Source of the DNA: Sinohyriopsis cumingii
Taxonomy: Eukaryota > Mollusca > Bivalvia > Unionida > Unionidae
DNA length: 64,000 nucleotides
Reading direction: 5' to 3'
Assembly: GCA_028554795.2 (NCBI GenBank)
Contig: CM068830.1
Location: 43,695,837-43,759,836, forward strand
Made by a program: the position numbers and the translations under genes. Shown here in pieces: positions 46,365 through 58,470 of the stretch. Each line of letters begins with the position of its first letter. Position 1 is the stretch's first letter. The notes beneath the pieces are model-generated. The model was not told where the DNA came from. It did not search any database and saw only the letters and a program-made list of their open reading frames with translations.

Positions 46365-48000
46365 AGTAATGAGAGTTCCCCTTAATAATTAATGTGTTCA
46401 CTGCTGAATGGCATTCTGGGTAATAAGTGTAACCCATAATAATAAATGAGTTCATTGCTGAATGGCATTCTGGGTAATAAGTGTAACCCATAATAATAAA
46501 TGAGTTCATTGCTAATAGCATTCTTAGTAATGAGAGTTGCCCTTAATAATTAATGTGTTCATTGCTGGATGGTATTCTGGGCAATAAGTGTTAACCATAA
46601 TAATTAATGTGTTCATTGCTGGATGGCATTCTGGGTAATAAGTGTAACCCATAATAATTAATGTGTTCATTACTGAATGGCATTCAGGGTAATAAGTGTA
46701 ACCCAGAATAATTAATGTGTTCATTGCTGACTGGCATTCTGGGTAATAAGTGTAACCCATAATAATTAATGAGTTCATTGCTAATAGCATTATGAGTAAT
46801 GAGAGTTACCCTTAATAATTAATGCGTTCATTGCTGAATGGCAGTCTCGGAAATAAGTATAACCCATAATAATTAATGTGTTCATTGCTGAATGGCTTTC
46901 TGGGTAATAGGTGTAACCCATAGTAATAAATGAGTTCATTGCTAATAGCATTCTCAGTAATGAGAGTTATCCTTAATAATTAATGTGTTCATTTCTGAAT
47001 GGCATTCTGGGCAATAAGTGTTAACCATAATAATTAACGTGTTCATTGCTGAATGGCATTCTGGGCAGTAAGTGTAACCCATAATAATTAATGTGTTCAT
47101 TGCTGAATGGCATTCTGGGCAATAAGTGTTAACCATAATAATTAATGTGTTCATTGCTGGATGGCATTCTGGGTAATAAGTGTAACCCATAATAATTAAT
47201 GTGTTCATTACTGAATGGCATTCAGGGTAATAAGTGTAACCCAGAATAATTAATGTGTTCATTGTTGACTGGCATTCTGGGTAATAAGTGTAACCCATAA
47301 TAATTAATGAGTTCATTGCTAATAGCATTATGAGTAATGAGAGTTACCCTTAATAATTAATGCGTTCATTGCTGAATGGCAGTCTGGGAAATAAGTATAA
47401 CCCATAATAATTAATGTGTTCATTGCTGAATGACTTTCTGGGTAATAAGTGTAAACCATAGTAATAAATGAGTTCATTGCTAATAGCATTCTCAGTAATG
47501 AGAGTTATCCTTAATAATTAATGTGTTCATTTCTGAATGGCATTCTGGGCAATAAGTGTTAACCATAATAATTAACGTGTTCATTGCTGAATGGCATTCT
47601 GGGCAGTAAGTGTAACCCATAATAATTAATGTGTTCATTGCTGAATGGCATTCTGGGCAATAAGTGTTAACCATAATAATTAATGTGTTCATTGCTGAAT
47701 GGCATTCTGGGTAATAAGTGTAACCCATAATAATTAATGAGTTCATTGCTGAATAGCAATCTGGGCAATAAGTGTTAACCTTAATAATTGTGTTCATTGC
47801 TGAATGGCATTCTGGGCAATAAGTGTAACCCATAATAATTAATGTATTCATTGCTGAATGGCATTCTGGGCAATAAGTGTTAGCCTTAATAATTAATGTG
47901 TTCGTTGCTGAATGGCATTCTGGGCAATAAGTGTTTACCATAATAATTAATGTGGTCATTACTGAATGGCATTCTGGGCAGTAAGTGTTAACCATAAGTA
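46365..48000. repeat. 54-bp minisatellite, right part, with higher-order units
   Basis: About 30 units. A block of roughly 538 bp is repeated (for example 46505-46790 and 47043-47328). 54 is divisible by 3, so 18-residue repeat frames appear on the minus strand (MNTLIIMGYTYYPECHSA); they are not genes. Confidence 0.95.
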
Positions 48001-48756
48001 TCAGTGTTTTTAAAGCCAGTTATGGCAACATTTCTAGATTAATTATAATACAATGCAGATCAACTTCAAACGATTGCTACAATGCAACCAACACTTGCAC
48101 TAGTCAGAGATCAAAACACAGCTGATATTTAATTAGGTTGTCTGAGAAATGCTCACACACATTCCTCAGTCAAATGACATTTTTCACAATTGAGTACAGG
48201 AGGGCATATCACATTTATGATGATTACACTGAAACCAAACAAGGAAGATAAAAAACATGAATTTCAATTTAGAAAATTGATTTATTTATTTTTAAGTTTT
48301 GCCACCATTAGGCATTGCTAAATTTCAAAAAGATCAAAATTTTGTCATATTTTATTATTTACAGTGTACTCAGAATTTTTTAATATATAAATCTTTACAA
48401 AATATAACACTTCAAAGTAAAAGTTGCAAATGCCATGATGCTATTTGTCTAGGGACTAACTGCCATTTTCAAAAATATAAAATGAGTTATATATCAAAGT
48501 TTCAATACCAGTTTTGATTGCACTTCTATTCTTGCTGTCAACAAAAAAGGGACCTTAATTGTGGCATTTACCATAAGCAAAAAAGGATTCACACCTGCCT
48601 CCACATTATAATTGGATCCACGAGTTATCCGGCAATGTTATTACAAGAAAGAACTGTACACGATGGGACAATGACTCATTTATTTGTATTGACATGTGCT
48701 AATAAGGATGATTTTGCCATAAATTGCTATAAAACAAATTGTACCATCATATGGTA
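48001..48756. other. Intronic sequence, nothing recognised
   Basis: Two random plus frames of 72 and 79 codons have no family resemblance. Confidence 0.4.
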
Positions 48757-49072
48757 GACCACTCCAATGGCCTTGTGATTACAACATCTGCCTCGGAAAT
48801 AAGAGGTCACGGGTTCATACCCCCGATACATTATACCAAAGACTTATAAAAACAGTACTAGCAGTTGCCTCGCTTGGCACTCAGCTTTAAGTTGTTAGTG
48901 CTTGGATAGGTCAGCCTGGTGTCAGGATAATGTGACTGGGTGGGACATGATGCTACATGTCTGCGGCATGATGCCACTGTGCTAGACATTGCAATAAACT
49001 GTCAGACTGCAGATATCATAGCGATATGACTGAAATTTTTTTAAAGCTACATTAAAAATTCAAATCTCTGTC
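48757..49072 (+). mobile_element. tRNA-derived SINE, family B
   Basis: The head reads GACCACTCCAATGGCCTTGT, GATTACAACATCTGCCTCGG and GGTCACGGGTTCATACCCCC, followed by body ACCAAAGACTTATAAAAACA, CAGGATAATGTGACTGGGTG and GGGACATGATGCTACATGTC. It ends AAAGCTACATTAAAAATTC. Confidence 0.9.
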
Positions 49073-49419
49073 ACACACACATCGGATGGATGTTTTCTCA
49101 ATTCTACGTTTCTAAATATCTGCAAATTCTTGATTTATTGAGTGACAAAAATCTGTAATGTTGGGGTGAGGGGTGGCTGGGGAGGGGGATATAATAAAAA
49201 CTCCTTCTAAAGGTACTGCATTGAAAGAAATGTCCAACAATTTAAAAAATAACTCCAAAAACGACTATGTCTAATAAATAATCTACTACTGTGAATGTTA
49301 TACTGTACTTTAAATTTATGTCATACAACAGGACTTCTGCAGTTCAAACTTCTGGTACCTGATGAGACCTAAGTTGTTTTCCACGCTGAAGAGTATCAAG
49401 AAGCATATTTAGGACTAAC

Positions 49420-49821
49420 CTGTATTAACTGTCGCACCTTTTTGGATGTTGTGTAATGGGGAGGCAGGAAGCGGGCAAGATCCGGGTCTGGGGCTGTGTC
49501 AGTGTCATGGTCACTGACACATGATAACTGCCGAACAAGACGACCTGTCCTTCGACTCCGGGCAATTTTCCAAGCTTGTTTGTTACTAATGAGCTCTTTT
49601 TTCTTTCTGAGATTCTCCCTTTTATCCACTTCTGTTGTTTTATGTCTTTTGCCTGTGTCACCCATCTTTCTGTTCAGGAGTGAAAATTGTTCTCTTGGTC
49701 CATTGTGATTGGTCAGACCTTCCTCAGGCCATGCCTCTTCAATGTGAAGTTGAATACCTGCAAACGTGGCTGCTTCCTCTTTTGAACATGGCAGCTCCCC
49801 ATTTAGTATAAGCTCTTTAAG
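49420..49821 (-). CDS. PLCE1: PLC-epsilon-like gene, exon a: FERM lobe F2 (first part) with basic insert
   Basis: Internal exon of 134 codons, phase 0 at both ends. The acceptor is TTTCAG before CTTAAAGAG and the donor is CAG|gttagt. The first ~30 residues (ILNGELPCSKEEAATFAG onward) match the opening helices of the F2 lobe of talin/kindlin FERM domains. The last ~25 (FLPPHYTTSKKVRQLIQ) match the later F2 segment, which in talin has the form LKEFLPKEYI. Between them lies an insert of about 75 residues rich in Lys/Arg (KRENLRKKK, then ARSRRTGRLVRQLS) followed by an acidic DHDTD stretch. Kindlins carry an insert (a PH domain) at the same place. An ATG lies just 5' of the acceptor, so a first exon is formally possible, but a FERM without F1 and the good acceptor argue for upstream exons. 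Confidence 0.82.
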
Positions 49822-50939
49822 CTGAAATGACAAAGCAACACAATGAATTCATCTCAGAGAATACTATGAATTACAAATTATAGCTGTTTAATATTTAATC
49901 TTAACCCTCCTTGATAGGATTAATAATTATTTCCACATATCTTACCAATATCAACTAGATAACTGCATTGTTTCAAACCAAACATAAAGGTAGCTTACCA
50001 TAAAAAATTTGTATTATTACCTCAGACCTCCTCCTCAAAAACCAATTCTGAGATAGTCAACCAGGGGTCAAAAACTTCAATTTATTACATTAAATGTGCC
50101 TTCCTGCAAAGATTGAATAATATTTGGTCAAATAAAATATTTAAAAAAATTCTATTTCACCTCAACTGAAATTCTGTAAATCTGACAGTTGAACCAAACC
50201 CCACTAGGAGGTAACCAGAAAAACTACCCCTCATGCAGTTATTATTTGAAAAATATAACAACCAATTTGTTGAGTCCACCCTGGAGATAAAGGAGTTAAA
50301 AGCACACTGACAAATAGAGCAATATAGCTGAAGAAAATGGGATAAAATATTTTCTGGAATTGTTTCCCTGTGAACTCTCCCCCTACCCCCACCTCCACTA
50401 TATCCATTGCATTAATGGATAAATGACCACACACTTTATACTGACAAATGGAAATCACTGTGAACAAAGTTGGCTTAAGCAGAAAGATTTTAAAAGGGCA
50501 TTAAACTTAAGAAATAATCACAAACCTTGAGTATTCACTTATCATACCTTTCCAGGTCCCAAGGTAAAACCACAATTGACATTTTTTGGTACATTGCTAC
50601 AAATCAGAGGCAACTTTTATGTACATTCCTGATCCTTAAGTGTTTATTCTATACACACACATACTCCTTTAATGTCTTCAACACAAAAATGCATACATGT
50701 AGTTATCTTTAACAACTGTTTATTGCCAGTGTTTAAAGTGTTAATATCAAGGAATTTATTGAACTGCAACAATAATTGACGAGTCCAAATATCTGTAAGG
50801 TATGGAATGAACTAAAATGAAATTATTGTCCATCTTAATTGTTGCTAGTTCCTTGGCTCTTCCTGGTCAATACCCCCTTATTTAAAATTATATATTCCAC
50901 TGACTCTATACAGTGACCAATGGGTCATAACCCCAAATC
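49822..50939. other. Intronic sequence 5' of exon a, nothing recognised
   Basis: No upstream FERM F1 exon was found on the minus strand here or up to 64 kb. Confidence 0.5.
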
Positions 50940-51270
50940 TAGGGGTTGTGGTGAGTGAGTGGGTTACATGCTGGACTCAAGACTGAAAGGTTGTGGGTTC
51001 AAATCCTAACAATCGATCGGCTTGGGTCAGCTCCCATGGTGTATCCTTGTGCAAAGCACTTTATTCCGATTGCCTCAGCTCTCAATAACCTACTTGTGTT
51101 GCTGTGCTGTAAATCAATAAAACCAACCCCAAATCCATCACACATATCACAGCAAATATATGGGCTACAAAGTAATCCTAACCCTAGCCCTTGGCCTGTT
51201 GCAGATGGTCGCCATGTGGGCAACTTATTTGCCACATTTGGTATTTTCCACCTGGAAGCTTAGGAGAAGA
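50940..51270 (+). mobile_element. tRNA-derived SINE, family C
   Basis: Head GTGGTGAGTGAGTGGGTTAC, then ATGCTGGACTCAAGACTGAA and GGTTGTGGGTTCAAATCC (box B). The body has TCCTTGTGCAAAGCACTTTA, TTCCGATTGCCTCAGCTC and CGCCATGTGGGCAACTTATT. Confidence 0.85.
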
Positions 51271-51277
51271 TAGTTAA

Positions 51278-51385
51278 AGATGAATTCAGATGGATGGATG
51301 GAATGATGGATGGAATGGAATGGCTGGCTGGCTGGCTGGATGGAATGGAATGGATGGATTGATGGAATGGATGGATAGATGGATT
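51278..51385. repeat. (GGAT/GGCT)n simple repeat
   Basis: GATGGATGGAATGATGGATG and GGCTGGCTGGCTGGATGGAA, about 25 imperfect tetramers following the SINE tail. Confidence 0.95.
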
Positions 51386-51429
51386 CTGCACATAAAATGT
51401 TAGGTGTTAATTTCAGTAGTGATTGATTT

Positions 51430-51616
51430 CCAGTTAAGTCTGTACATTTGTCAGTTACAAAAAGGATAAGCTCTGAAAAGATTCTTGTTAATTAAATTTT
51501 ACTTTATCAACCAATCATGGACCACCAAACAGATACAGTATATACTCCATTTTATGTGCACCCATTTATAGACTGGCTTCCTGTTTTTCCTGAGAATTAG
51601 TACTGATTCCTGTATA
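51430..51616. mobile_element. Fragment related to the 474-bp terminal repeat
   Basis: CAACCAATCATGGACCACCA, GTGCACCCATTTATAGACTG and GAATTAGTACTGATTCCTGT match the right half of the repeat at 23609-24082. Confidence 0.7.
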
Positions 51617-52164
51617 CACCCTTAATATACTTGACAGAATTTCGTATAATAAAGTAAAGTACAAGGCATAGGTAAGCATATGGTAATTCTGATTGTCAAA
51701 GATTGCATTAGTGTATCAGCAATGGTGCATTTCAGGCAAGACTCAAGTATCTGAACATCAATTCAGAAATTCAGAAACAAATATGAAATTAAATTTGTCT
51801 AATCAAGAAAATTACCTTGTTTGCCATAACCACTCTTAAATTTCAAATTTAAAATATAGCATCATTCTTGAGGTATTATTAAATGAGTAAAAGATCAATG
51901 AGACCATTTTTACATACAAGTATTATTTCAAAATTAACAATTCAATGGATACAATTTACTTAAAATTCCCTCAAAGCATGTGTAATTTATAACTAAAGTA
52001 CGACAGGTATAAACCAATTAAAATACAAAATATGAAGTTAGAAAACTTTTGCTTAATGAAACTGATGGGACAAAATCATGATGGGTCATCACCATTAAGC
52101 ATGGTCGTTGAGACCAAAGTGATCAAATCTGAAATATAATGTTTCAAAACAAAGCACGGAAATA

Positions 52165-52262
52165 TCTTTCACAACTTTTCAGTCATATCGCTACAATATC
52201 TGCAGTGTAGCAGTTTAATTTGATTCCAGCACCGGGACATCATGTCATTGACATCATGGTAA
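52165..52262 (-). mobile_element. Fragment of SINE family B body
   Basis: TTTCAGTCATATCGCTACAA, then TATCTGCAGTGTAGCAG and GACATCATG. Confidence 0.75.
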
Positions 52263-52547
52263 ATTGTATACATACTGCATAGATATGTCCACTGTAGAAA
52301 ACACCCTACTCGACAATGTCAAATCTCCTCAGATCTTACACCCACACCACCTAGTTCTTTTTATGGCGACTGTTGCAATACCTGACCATGTGTTTAATAT
52401 CCCTCTGGAAAAAAAATCTGAGTTGGACAAAAGTTATTAATTTCACTAATGTTATCCACAAAATGAACTGGAATTTTTGCATCTATAGTAAACTTAATTG
52501 TACATGCATATGACACTGTAACCACTGTAAGGCTGTTGTTCTCTGTA

Positions 52548-53151
52548 GGACTCATGGTACTATTTCATATCTCTTTTTTTGTACCTATGGAATTACCATG
52601 GTATTACAAATTCAATAACAGTTAATTTCTGTTGCTCTGAATCTTTGTTCTGGAGAAGACCAAATGAGCTACTATGTTTTTTTTTGTTTTTTTTTACCAG
52701 CATGTGTTTGAAACGTATTTTCAGTTCCTGATGTAAAGAAAGAGTTGCTAATTTGGTAATGCATGTTCAAAATCAAATCTGCAAAAGGACTAAAACTGCA
52801 TCAATAAAAGACTGCCAAAATTTTTTTCAGTTACAAAGAGGCTGCAGTATTTTTCTGGCTTACATGTGAATAAAATATTTTTAAATTCTGCACCAACGAA
52901 AATAAGGTATTAATTTTAGTTATGGGTGTTCCAAAGTCAAAGCTGCAAAAGGACTGAAATTCCAACAATAAAATATTGTATTTTTAAAGTTAGAAATAGG
53001 ATATGTTCTTAAAAGAATTTTTTTTTGCTCAAGCTTTATTTTTCATTTTCAACCAATTATGGACCACCAAACCCATAATATACTCAATTTTGTGTTCACC
53101 CATTTCCAGGCTGTTAATAATTTTTCCATATAATTAGTACAGCGAGCCCTA
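52548..53151. mobile_element. Diverged solo copy of the 474-bp terminal-repeat family
   Basis: Starts GGACTCATGGTACTA, ends AATTAGTACAGCGAGCCC. The interior shares CAATTATGGACCACCAAACC and TGTTCACCCATTTCCAGGCT. TA occurs on both sides. It is longer than 474 bp because an internal segment (CAAAATC/GTCAAA-GCTGCAAAAGGACT) is duplicated at about 52770 and 52937. Confidence 0.75.
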
Positions 53152-53267
53152 CATGTATAACCTCAAGGGACCAGAAGGGTTCAATGTAGCTGTGCCCTTG
53201 CTCCAATGACCATTATTTGTCCCCTTTGGTACAAGAAAGTTTCCTCCACAATGCCTGCAGCGTGCAT

Positions 53268-53270
53268 GTG

Positions 53271-53321
<51 letters not shown>

Positions 53322-53322
53322 A
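53268..53322. repeat. (CA)n microsatellite
   Basis: About 25 CA dinucleotides. Confidence 0.98.
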
Positions 53323-53344
53323 TTTAAGAAACTTATATATAAGT

Positions 53345-53665
53345 TTGGATTGCTCTGGTGGTATAGTGGCTAGAGCATCCACTGCGGATGCAGGAGGTCG
53401 TGGGTTCAAAAACCCTGGCAGAGTCATACCAAAGACTTATAATAAATGGTACTAGCAGCTGCTTCGCTAGGTGCTCAGCATTAAGAGGTTATTGTAAGGA
53501 CTGGTTGGCCTGGTGTCAGCATAATGTGACTGGGTGGGACATGATGTTACATGTCTGCAGCATGATGCCCTAGTGCTAGACATCACTATAAACTGTCACA
53601 TTTGCAGACATTGTAATGATATGACTGAACCTTTTTTAAGCTATTTTAAAAATCCAAATCATACA
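53345..53665 (+). mobile_element. tRNA-derived SINE, family B
   Basis: The head is intact: TGGTGGTATAGTGGCTAGAG, CATCCACTGCGGATGCAGGA and GGTCGTGGGTTCAAAAACCC. The body ACCAAAGACTTATAATAAAT, CAGCATAATGTGACTGGGTG and GCATGATGCCCTAGTGCTAG follows. It ends before a short (CA)n. Confidence 0.92.
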
Positions 53666-55310
53666 CACACACACACATATGTGTAAGTTATAAAGAGAAA
53701 TGATTATGGTTGACTTTAGAGCATTGTTAACATGTCTGCATGGCTGATGCAAACATTTTAACAAGTTTGATTAGCTTTGGCACCAAACAGAGAGCACATG
53801 GTCCGTGATCAATGATTGAAAATGTAAAGAAGAGATGATGAAATCTTCAATTAAAACACTGCAGTATATCATTTCCCATAAGTGTACTGGGAGGAACAAG
53901 TGAAGAGGGAATCAAATGTCCAAAATAAATTCTAATGCAGAGTAGTTACCGGTACTCAAACACAAGGAATTTAAATCCCAGTATGGAAGGCAAACATTTT
54001 TTACGCGTACCTGAAAAGTGAGTACAGTAATTTTAGCAGTCAATAAATTTCTGAAAACCATGCTGTAATCTGTCATGTGGGCAACCACCGATTCAAAGCA
54101 TATAATTCATATATTTATTGAAAAATTATATATTTACTGCAGAACAATATGTTTTGATTTTGTTGAATAAACAAGAAACAGGTAAAGCTCTTTTTGATTC
54201 CTATTTTTTAACCTCGTAAGCACCATTGTGACCCATTGTTTCCATTTCTGGAATGAACAGTAGATCAGTAAATATTTGCTATTTAAAAAAAAAAATATTT
54301 TCATTTCACCCTCCCTCATAGATTTATACTAAGGATATTCAATTTAAATCAACATCAAAGTATCCTCACCATTTCCTCAAGAACACTCCCACCCATCCAC
54401 CATTCAGTATATTGTGCATGGGTGTTCCCACAACCCCAAGCCCTGCAACACAGGGGATGGACCTAAAATCACTGTACATCTGAGGACCACCTGCAATCAT
54501 ATATCAAAGTGTGAAATCTTGACAGTGTAGGTCCTCAGTTGTGCAACATTACTCAAGAACACAGATTTCAATGGAAAAGATTAATTTTTAATGCCCCACC
54601 ATCTCCTCAAAATGCATGGGCACAATAATATAATTCCACCGACCATCAGGGTTATATATTAAAAAAATGTGTGAGTCATTATACTTATGTCTATATACCT
54701 ACTTCTCACCTGTTTTTGTCAGGACACATGTTCCACATTTCACCAACAGACATCATAAGAAACTGAACAGTTGCCTTGATGCAGGTTACAGACAGGTAGG
54801 TAAGAAATTGGTTTCCTGCTCTGGTCACAGATTATGATCCTTAATTTTCAAATAAACATTAATCCACAACCACCAGGTTTGGGTGAAGTGGTTAGCAAAC
54901 AAAGCCATATTGTACCATATCTATACAAATCTTTGTCCACTCAATGATCATGAACGAATATGGTTACAATTAGCATAACAGCAACCAAAATTCAAATTCA
55001 TGTCAGATAAAACTGGGCAAGCAATGGGGATTAATCAAACTCCATTTTAATATTTGGAACAAAAATCATTTCAAAGGAATGCTTCAAGCAGGTAATTAAC
55101 TTTTGTAAATATAAAACTGCAACGATTTCATAGCTTGTTTATTTCATGAAAACCAGCCCTTTAATCTGTTAATTTAAGGTGGTTTAAATATATGTCAAAT
55201 TCAAACCCATTCACCAAGATATACAGCTGTGATAAAATTTCCTCATATGAAATAAGAGAGGAAATTAACACATTGCAAATATTTTGCAAAAAATATCCAA
55301 TCACTCTGAT
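53666..55310. other. Intergenic or 5' intron sequence, nothing recognised
   Basis: AT-rich; no reading frame, tandem repeat or element end was supported. Confidence 0.4.
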
Positions 55311-55525
55311 TACTCACTTATAAGAACAGTCCAACCACAAACTGCACACACCCTGGATTTGCCATTGCATAATTTGAAAGGCAGATCTGGGTCTATGCCT
55401 TCTGTTAGGAGTAATCAGTAGAACAAACATAATAGACCCTGATCTGCCAGTGCATTTTGTGATGGCTGATCAGGATCTATGTTGTTTGCAGTTAAGTTTG
55501 ACTCACAAGTGAGTATATATGGTAT
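55311..55525. repeat. Dispersed GATCTG/CAGATC repeat
   Basis: ACTCACTTATAAGAACAGTC at the left, GGCAGATCTGGGTCTATGCC and GACCCTGATCTGCCAGTGCA in the middle, and CTCACAAGTGAGTATATATG at the right. The ends are inverted versions of each other, giving a long inverted repeat. Confidence 0.7.
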
Positions 55526-55536
55526 TTTAAAATCAT

Positions 55537-55790
55537 TCTGTTGTTGTTGTTGTTGTTGTTGTTGTAGGGTTTAATGCCGTTTTTCAGCACAAGATGGGCT
55601 ATACATGTTGACCAGTATAAATGGTGGAGGAAGAACTCGGGGAAAACCACAGAAGGAACCACCAAACTAGAAGCTACTAGCAAATTTTCTCACATACCCA
55701 CATAAGCCAAGCCAGAGACTCAAACTCATGCAGACAGAGGTTACAGATGGCCATGATCCGTAACGGTGAATGCTATACTCTGGATATCAT
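55537..55790 (-). mobile_element. tRNA-derived SINE, family A
   Basis: (GTT)n, then TAGGGTTTAATGCCGTTTTT, ATGGTGGAGGAAGAACTCGG and CATGATCCGTAACGGTGAAT. The tRNA head is truncated at the right. Confidence 0.88.
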
Positions 55791-56570
55791 TTTTTATTAT
55801 AGATAACGTTATCTCAGGTTTTAAAGTTTGTAACTTTAGATAAATGGAATATATCTCAAAATTTAATTTGGAATGAAAATTTTTAATACAATGCAATGCC
55901 TAATATCCTCAGCAACTCCTGGGAGACAATGATTTGTCCTGAAAATTGGCTGTTTGGGTTATTGATTTTTAATCAATTGGGAATTGAATTTTTCAAGGGA
56001 CATTAAGCGGGTCCATACAAGTTAGAATTTCAAAGCAGGACACTGTCAATCAACAAATTTTAGCAACTTTTGGAGCAAACAAATCTTTGCTAAAATTGTA
56101 AGCTTGCCCAAAATTTCTGATGAAAATATGTACATGATAAGGAAACATGGCTACACGGACTGACATTCCTCAAACTTTAAAATGGAGGGTTAGATATTAA
56201 TTTGATACCATTTCATATGCACAGTATTATATTTGGCAGCATGTACATGGACAATTTGCAAATGCCTGGATTGAAGCATTTGTATCCAAATGGCTCTCTT
56301 TCCACTGGTACATTGTATACAAAACTAGAGAATCCCTTGTATTAGAATAAAAACCACACTTCATTTAATCATTTTTACGTATAGTAGCATACTAATAGAC
56401 ATTTTTGTTAAGATAAATACCACAAAATATTTATAGCCCATAAGTAATTTGTAAACGTTTATGCCATTAATATAATGAATGTAAAGATTTGTAAAAAATG
56501 TAATTGAAAAATATCGTGATGTACAATTACTGGAAGCTCTGTATTCGCTATTAAGTCGAGTGCAACTACA
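55791..56570. other. Sequence with nothing recognised
   Basis: Non-coding and AT-rich. Confidence 0.4.
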
Positions 56571-56644
56571 AACTATGCAAAGCCAGATCTGGAGGAATCA
56601 GTAGAACAAACAGCATAGACCCTGATCTGCTGGCTCATGATGCA

Positions 56645-56822
56645 ATGAGTGGTCTGAGTGGCCAAGTCTGGTCTAAAGCACTCACAGTTATGGATCATTG
56701 CCATCTCATCTCTGCATGGGTTTGAGTCTTGGGCTCAGCCGATGTGGGTACATGAGAGAGCTTGCCAGTAGCTTCTCTTGAGTCGGTGGTTCTTTCTGGG
56801 GTTTTCTCAGGTTATAAATAAT
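56645..56822 (+). mobile_element. tRNA-derived SINE, family A, opposite orientation
   Basis: Head GAGTGGCCAAGTCTGGTCTA, AAGCACTCACAGTTATGG and GGGTTTGAGTCTTGG, then body GTCGGTGGTTCTTTCTGGGG. A copy of the GATCTG repeat precedes it at about 56570-56640. Confidence 0.85.
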
Positions 56823-58230
56823 GGATATAGAAAACTATACGTCCTTGAATCCAGTAATAATGCACAAATTAGTTGCATGTTTGAAAAATTCCTAAGTAAC
56901 ATATTACATCCACAAATGTATTGCAGGTAATCAATAAAGATACTATTGTGTCAACACAACTTATCATCCTTATCACACACCAAACAGTACCTTGGGGAAC
57001 AAAGTACCAGGTCAGAACCTTGCAGTGCTTTGGTATTACAATGTAGATCAGGCATGTACAACTTCCTCCATTGTATAAGCTGGGTAGCTCTTTTTTAAGC
57101 CACACCATATAATGTAAATGTAACCAAACAAACCAGGTTGCAGGCCAGATGCAACCCACAGGCCATAGGTTATACATCCCTGCTGTAGATCTATCCACAG
57201 GAAAGATATGTAATCTATCTTTCTACCCATGCCTAGACTTGCAATCCCATTTTCACTGTCTTAATATTTGCATGATTTTTGTACCAAGAAACTAAGACCC
57301 ACTCTACCTCAAACATTAAAAGACCTGCTCGAAAATAAACCCAATAATACAAACATTATACAAGATAAGACTGTGTGACCTATATTACACAAACCAAGCA
57401 GATAAAATGAAGCCTATCATTTGATAGCAGTTCAAGGACTTTTTTGTAAAGGTTCCTTGGGGCTGATAATGGGCCCTTTCCACAGTTAGAAGTACATGTA
57501 TTTCAAAATCATGCAGAACTCCCTAATTCAGCAACATACTTATGAAAACTTTTTTCAATTGGTGTAATCAAGGCCCCAGGTCCCTTGCATGCCCGTGCCC
57601 CCTTTCAAACGCAACTCTCGACAAATCAGTGAGAGAAATTTTCTTTCATACAATAAGGTACATGTAGTTTATATCTTTATTGTGATGAGGTTTTTTTTAG
57701 CACCAAGAATCAGCGTTAATAAAATTAAAAATTGTGTATAAAGAGGTGAAACACGGGAGAAAGAAAATTTCAAGATAGTATGTTACTGTTGAATATAGAG
57801 ACAGTACGCATGTCAAGGTTACAATAGCTTTCTTGAGCATATCACATAATGGATACACAACACATTTTGCATCCCATGTACCGAAGTCTGCATAACCATA
57901 AACTGGCTATCTGTAACTGACACGGCAATTAGCACATTTATTTTAAACCAGCCCCCAATACAATGTTGCATCTGCCAGCAATAACAGAAAAAAGAAAAGC
58001 TCAAAGTCAGTTTTGACAGATTTGAAAAGCAAAGCTTTCATAATTTAGACAGACTAATTGCTTAGCCACCATGTAACAAAACACAAGATGCTCCATGTTT
58101 AGTGGAGAATGACAGAATGGCTATATCTTCAGTGTAGAATACACGTACCAGTTTGCTGACCCAAAATATGGGAACAAAGTAGTATAGTGGTGTGGCCCCT
58201 GCTCACTATGGTATACGGTATATACAGCTC
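56823..58230. other. Sequence with nothing recognised
   Basis: GTTGCAGGCCAGATGCAACC ... CACAGGCCATAGG near 57137-57170 has the look of a degraded element but no partner in the window. No frames are supported. Confidence 0.35.
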
Positions 58231-58232
58231 AT

Positions 58233-58281
58233 ACTCAACACACACACGCACGCATTCACGCACACACACACACACACACAG
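58233..58281. repeat. (CA)n microsatellite, interrupted
   Basis: ACACACACGCACGCATTCAC followed by about 10 CA dinucleotides. Confidence 0.95.
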
Positions 58282-58419
58282 TAAAACCTGTCTTGAAAGA
58301 CAACTGCTATGTGAGACTACCTCTCCTTAGAGAGATCATATTCATAATGCACAAATTTATTGATTATATATCATTGTGACCTGTTAGGAGAGAAAATGAT
58401 TTGGCAAAAGTCATGGTCT

Positions 58420-58470
58420 TTGCACAGATTGCAAACCAGACTAACACAGATTGCAAACCAGACTAACACA
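58420..58470. repeat. 24-bp direct duplication
   Basis: CACAGATTGCAAACCAGACT followed by AACA is present twice in tandem. Confidence 0.95.

Noticed and set aside
46219-47995. Minus-strand frames of 18-residue repeats with CxxC-like spacing
   Set aside because: They look zinc-finger-like (YTYYPECHS) but derive from the 54-bp minisatellite.
49420-49833. ATG at 49833 as the true start of the protein
   Set aside because: It would give MSFQ before LKEL, but CAG at that point is an acceptor matching the start of F2, and FERM domains need F1 upstream. It was kept only as a weak alternative.
50955-51263. 102-codon plus-strand frame
   Set aside because: Falls entirely within SINE family C.
53345-53425. 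tRNA gene
   Set aside because: Box A and box B are present, but the acceptor and anticodon stems do not pair well and the sequence continues into a repeated SINE body.
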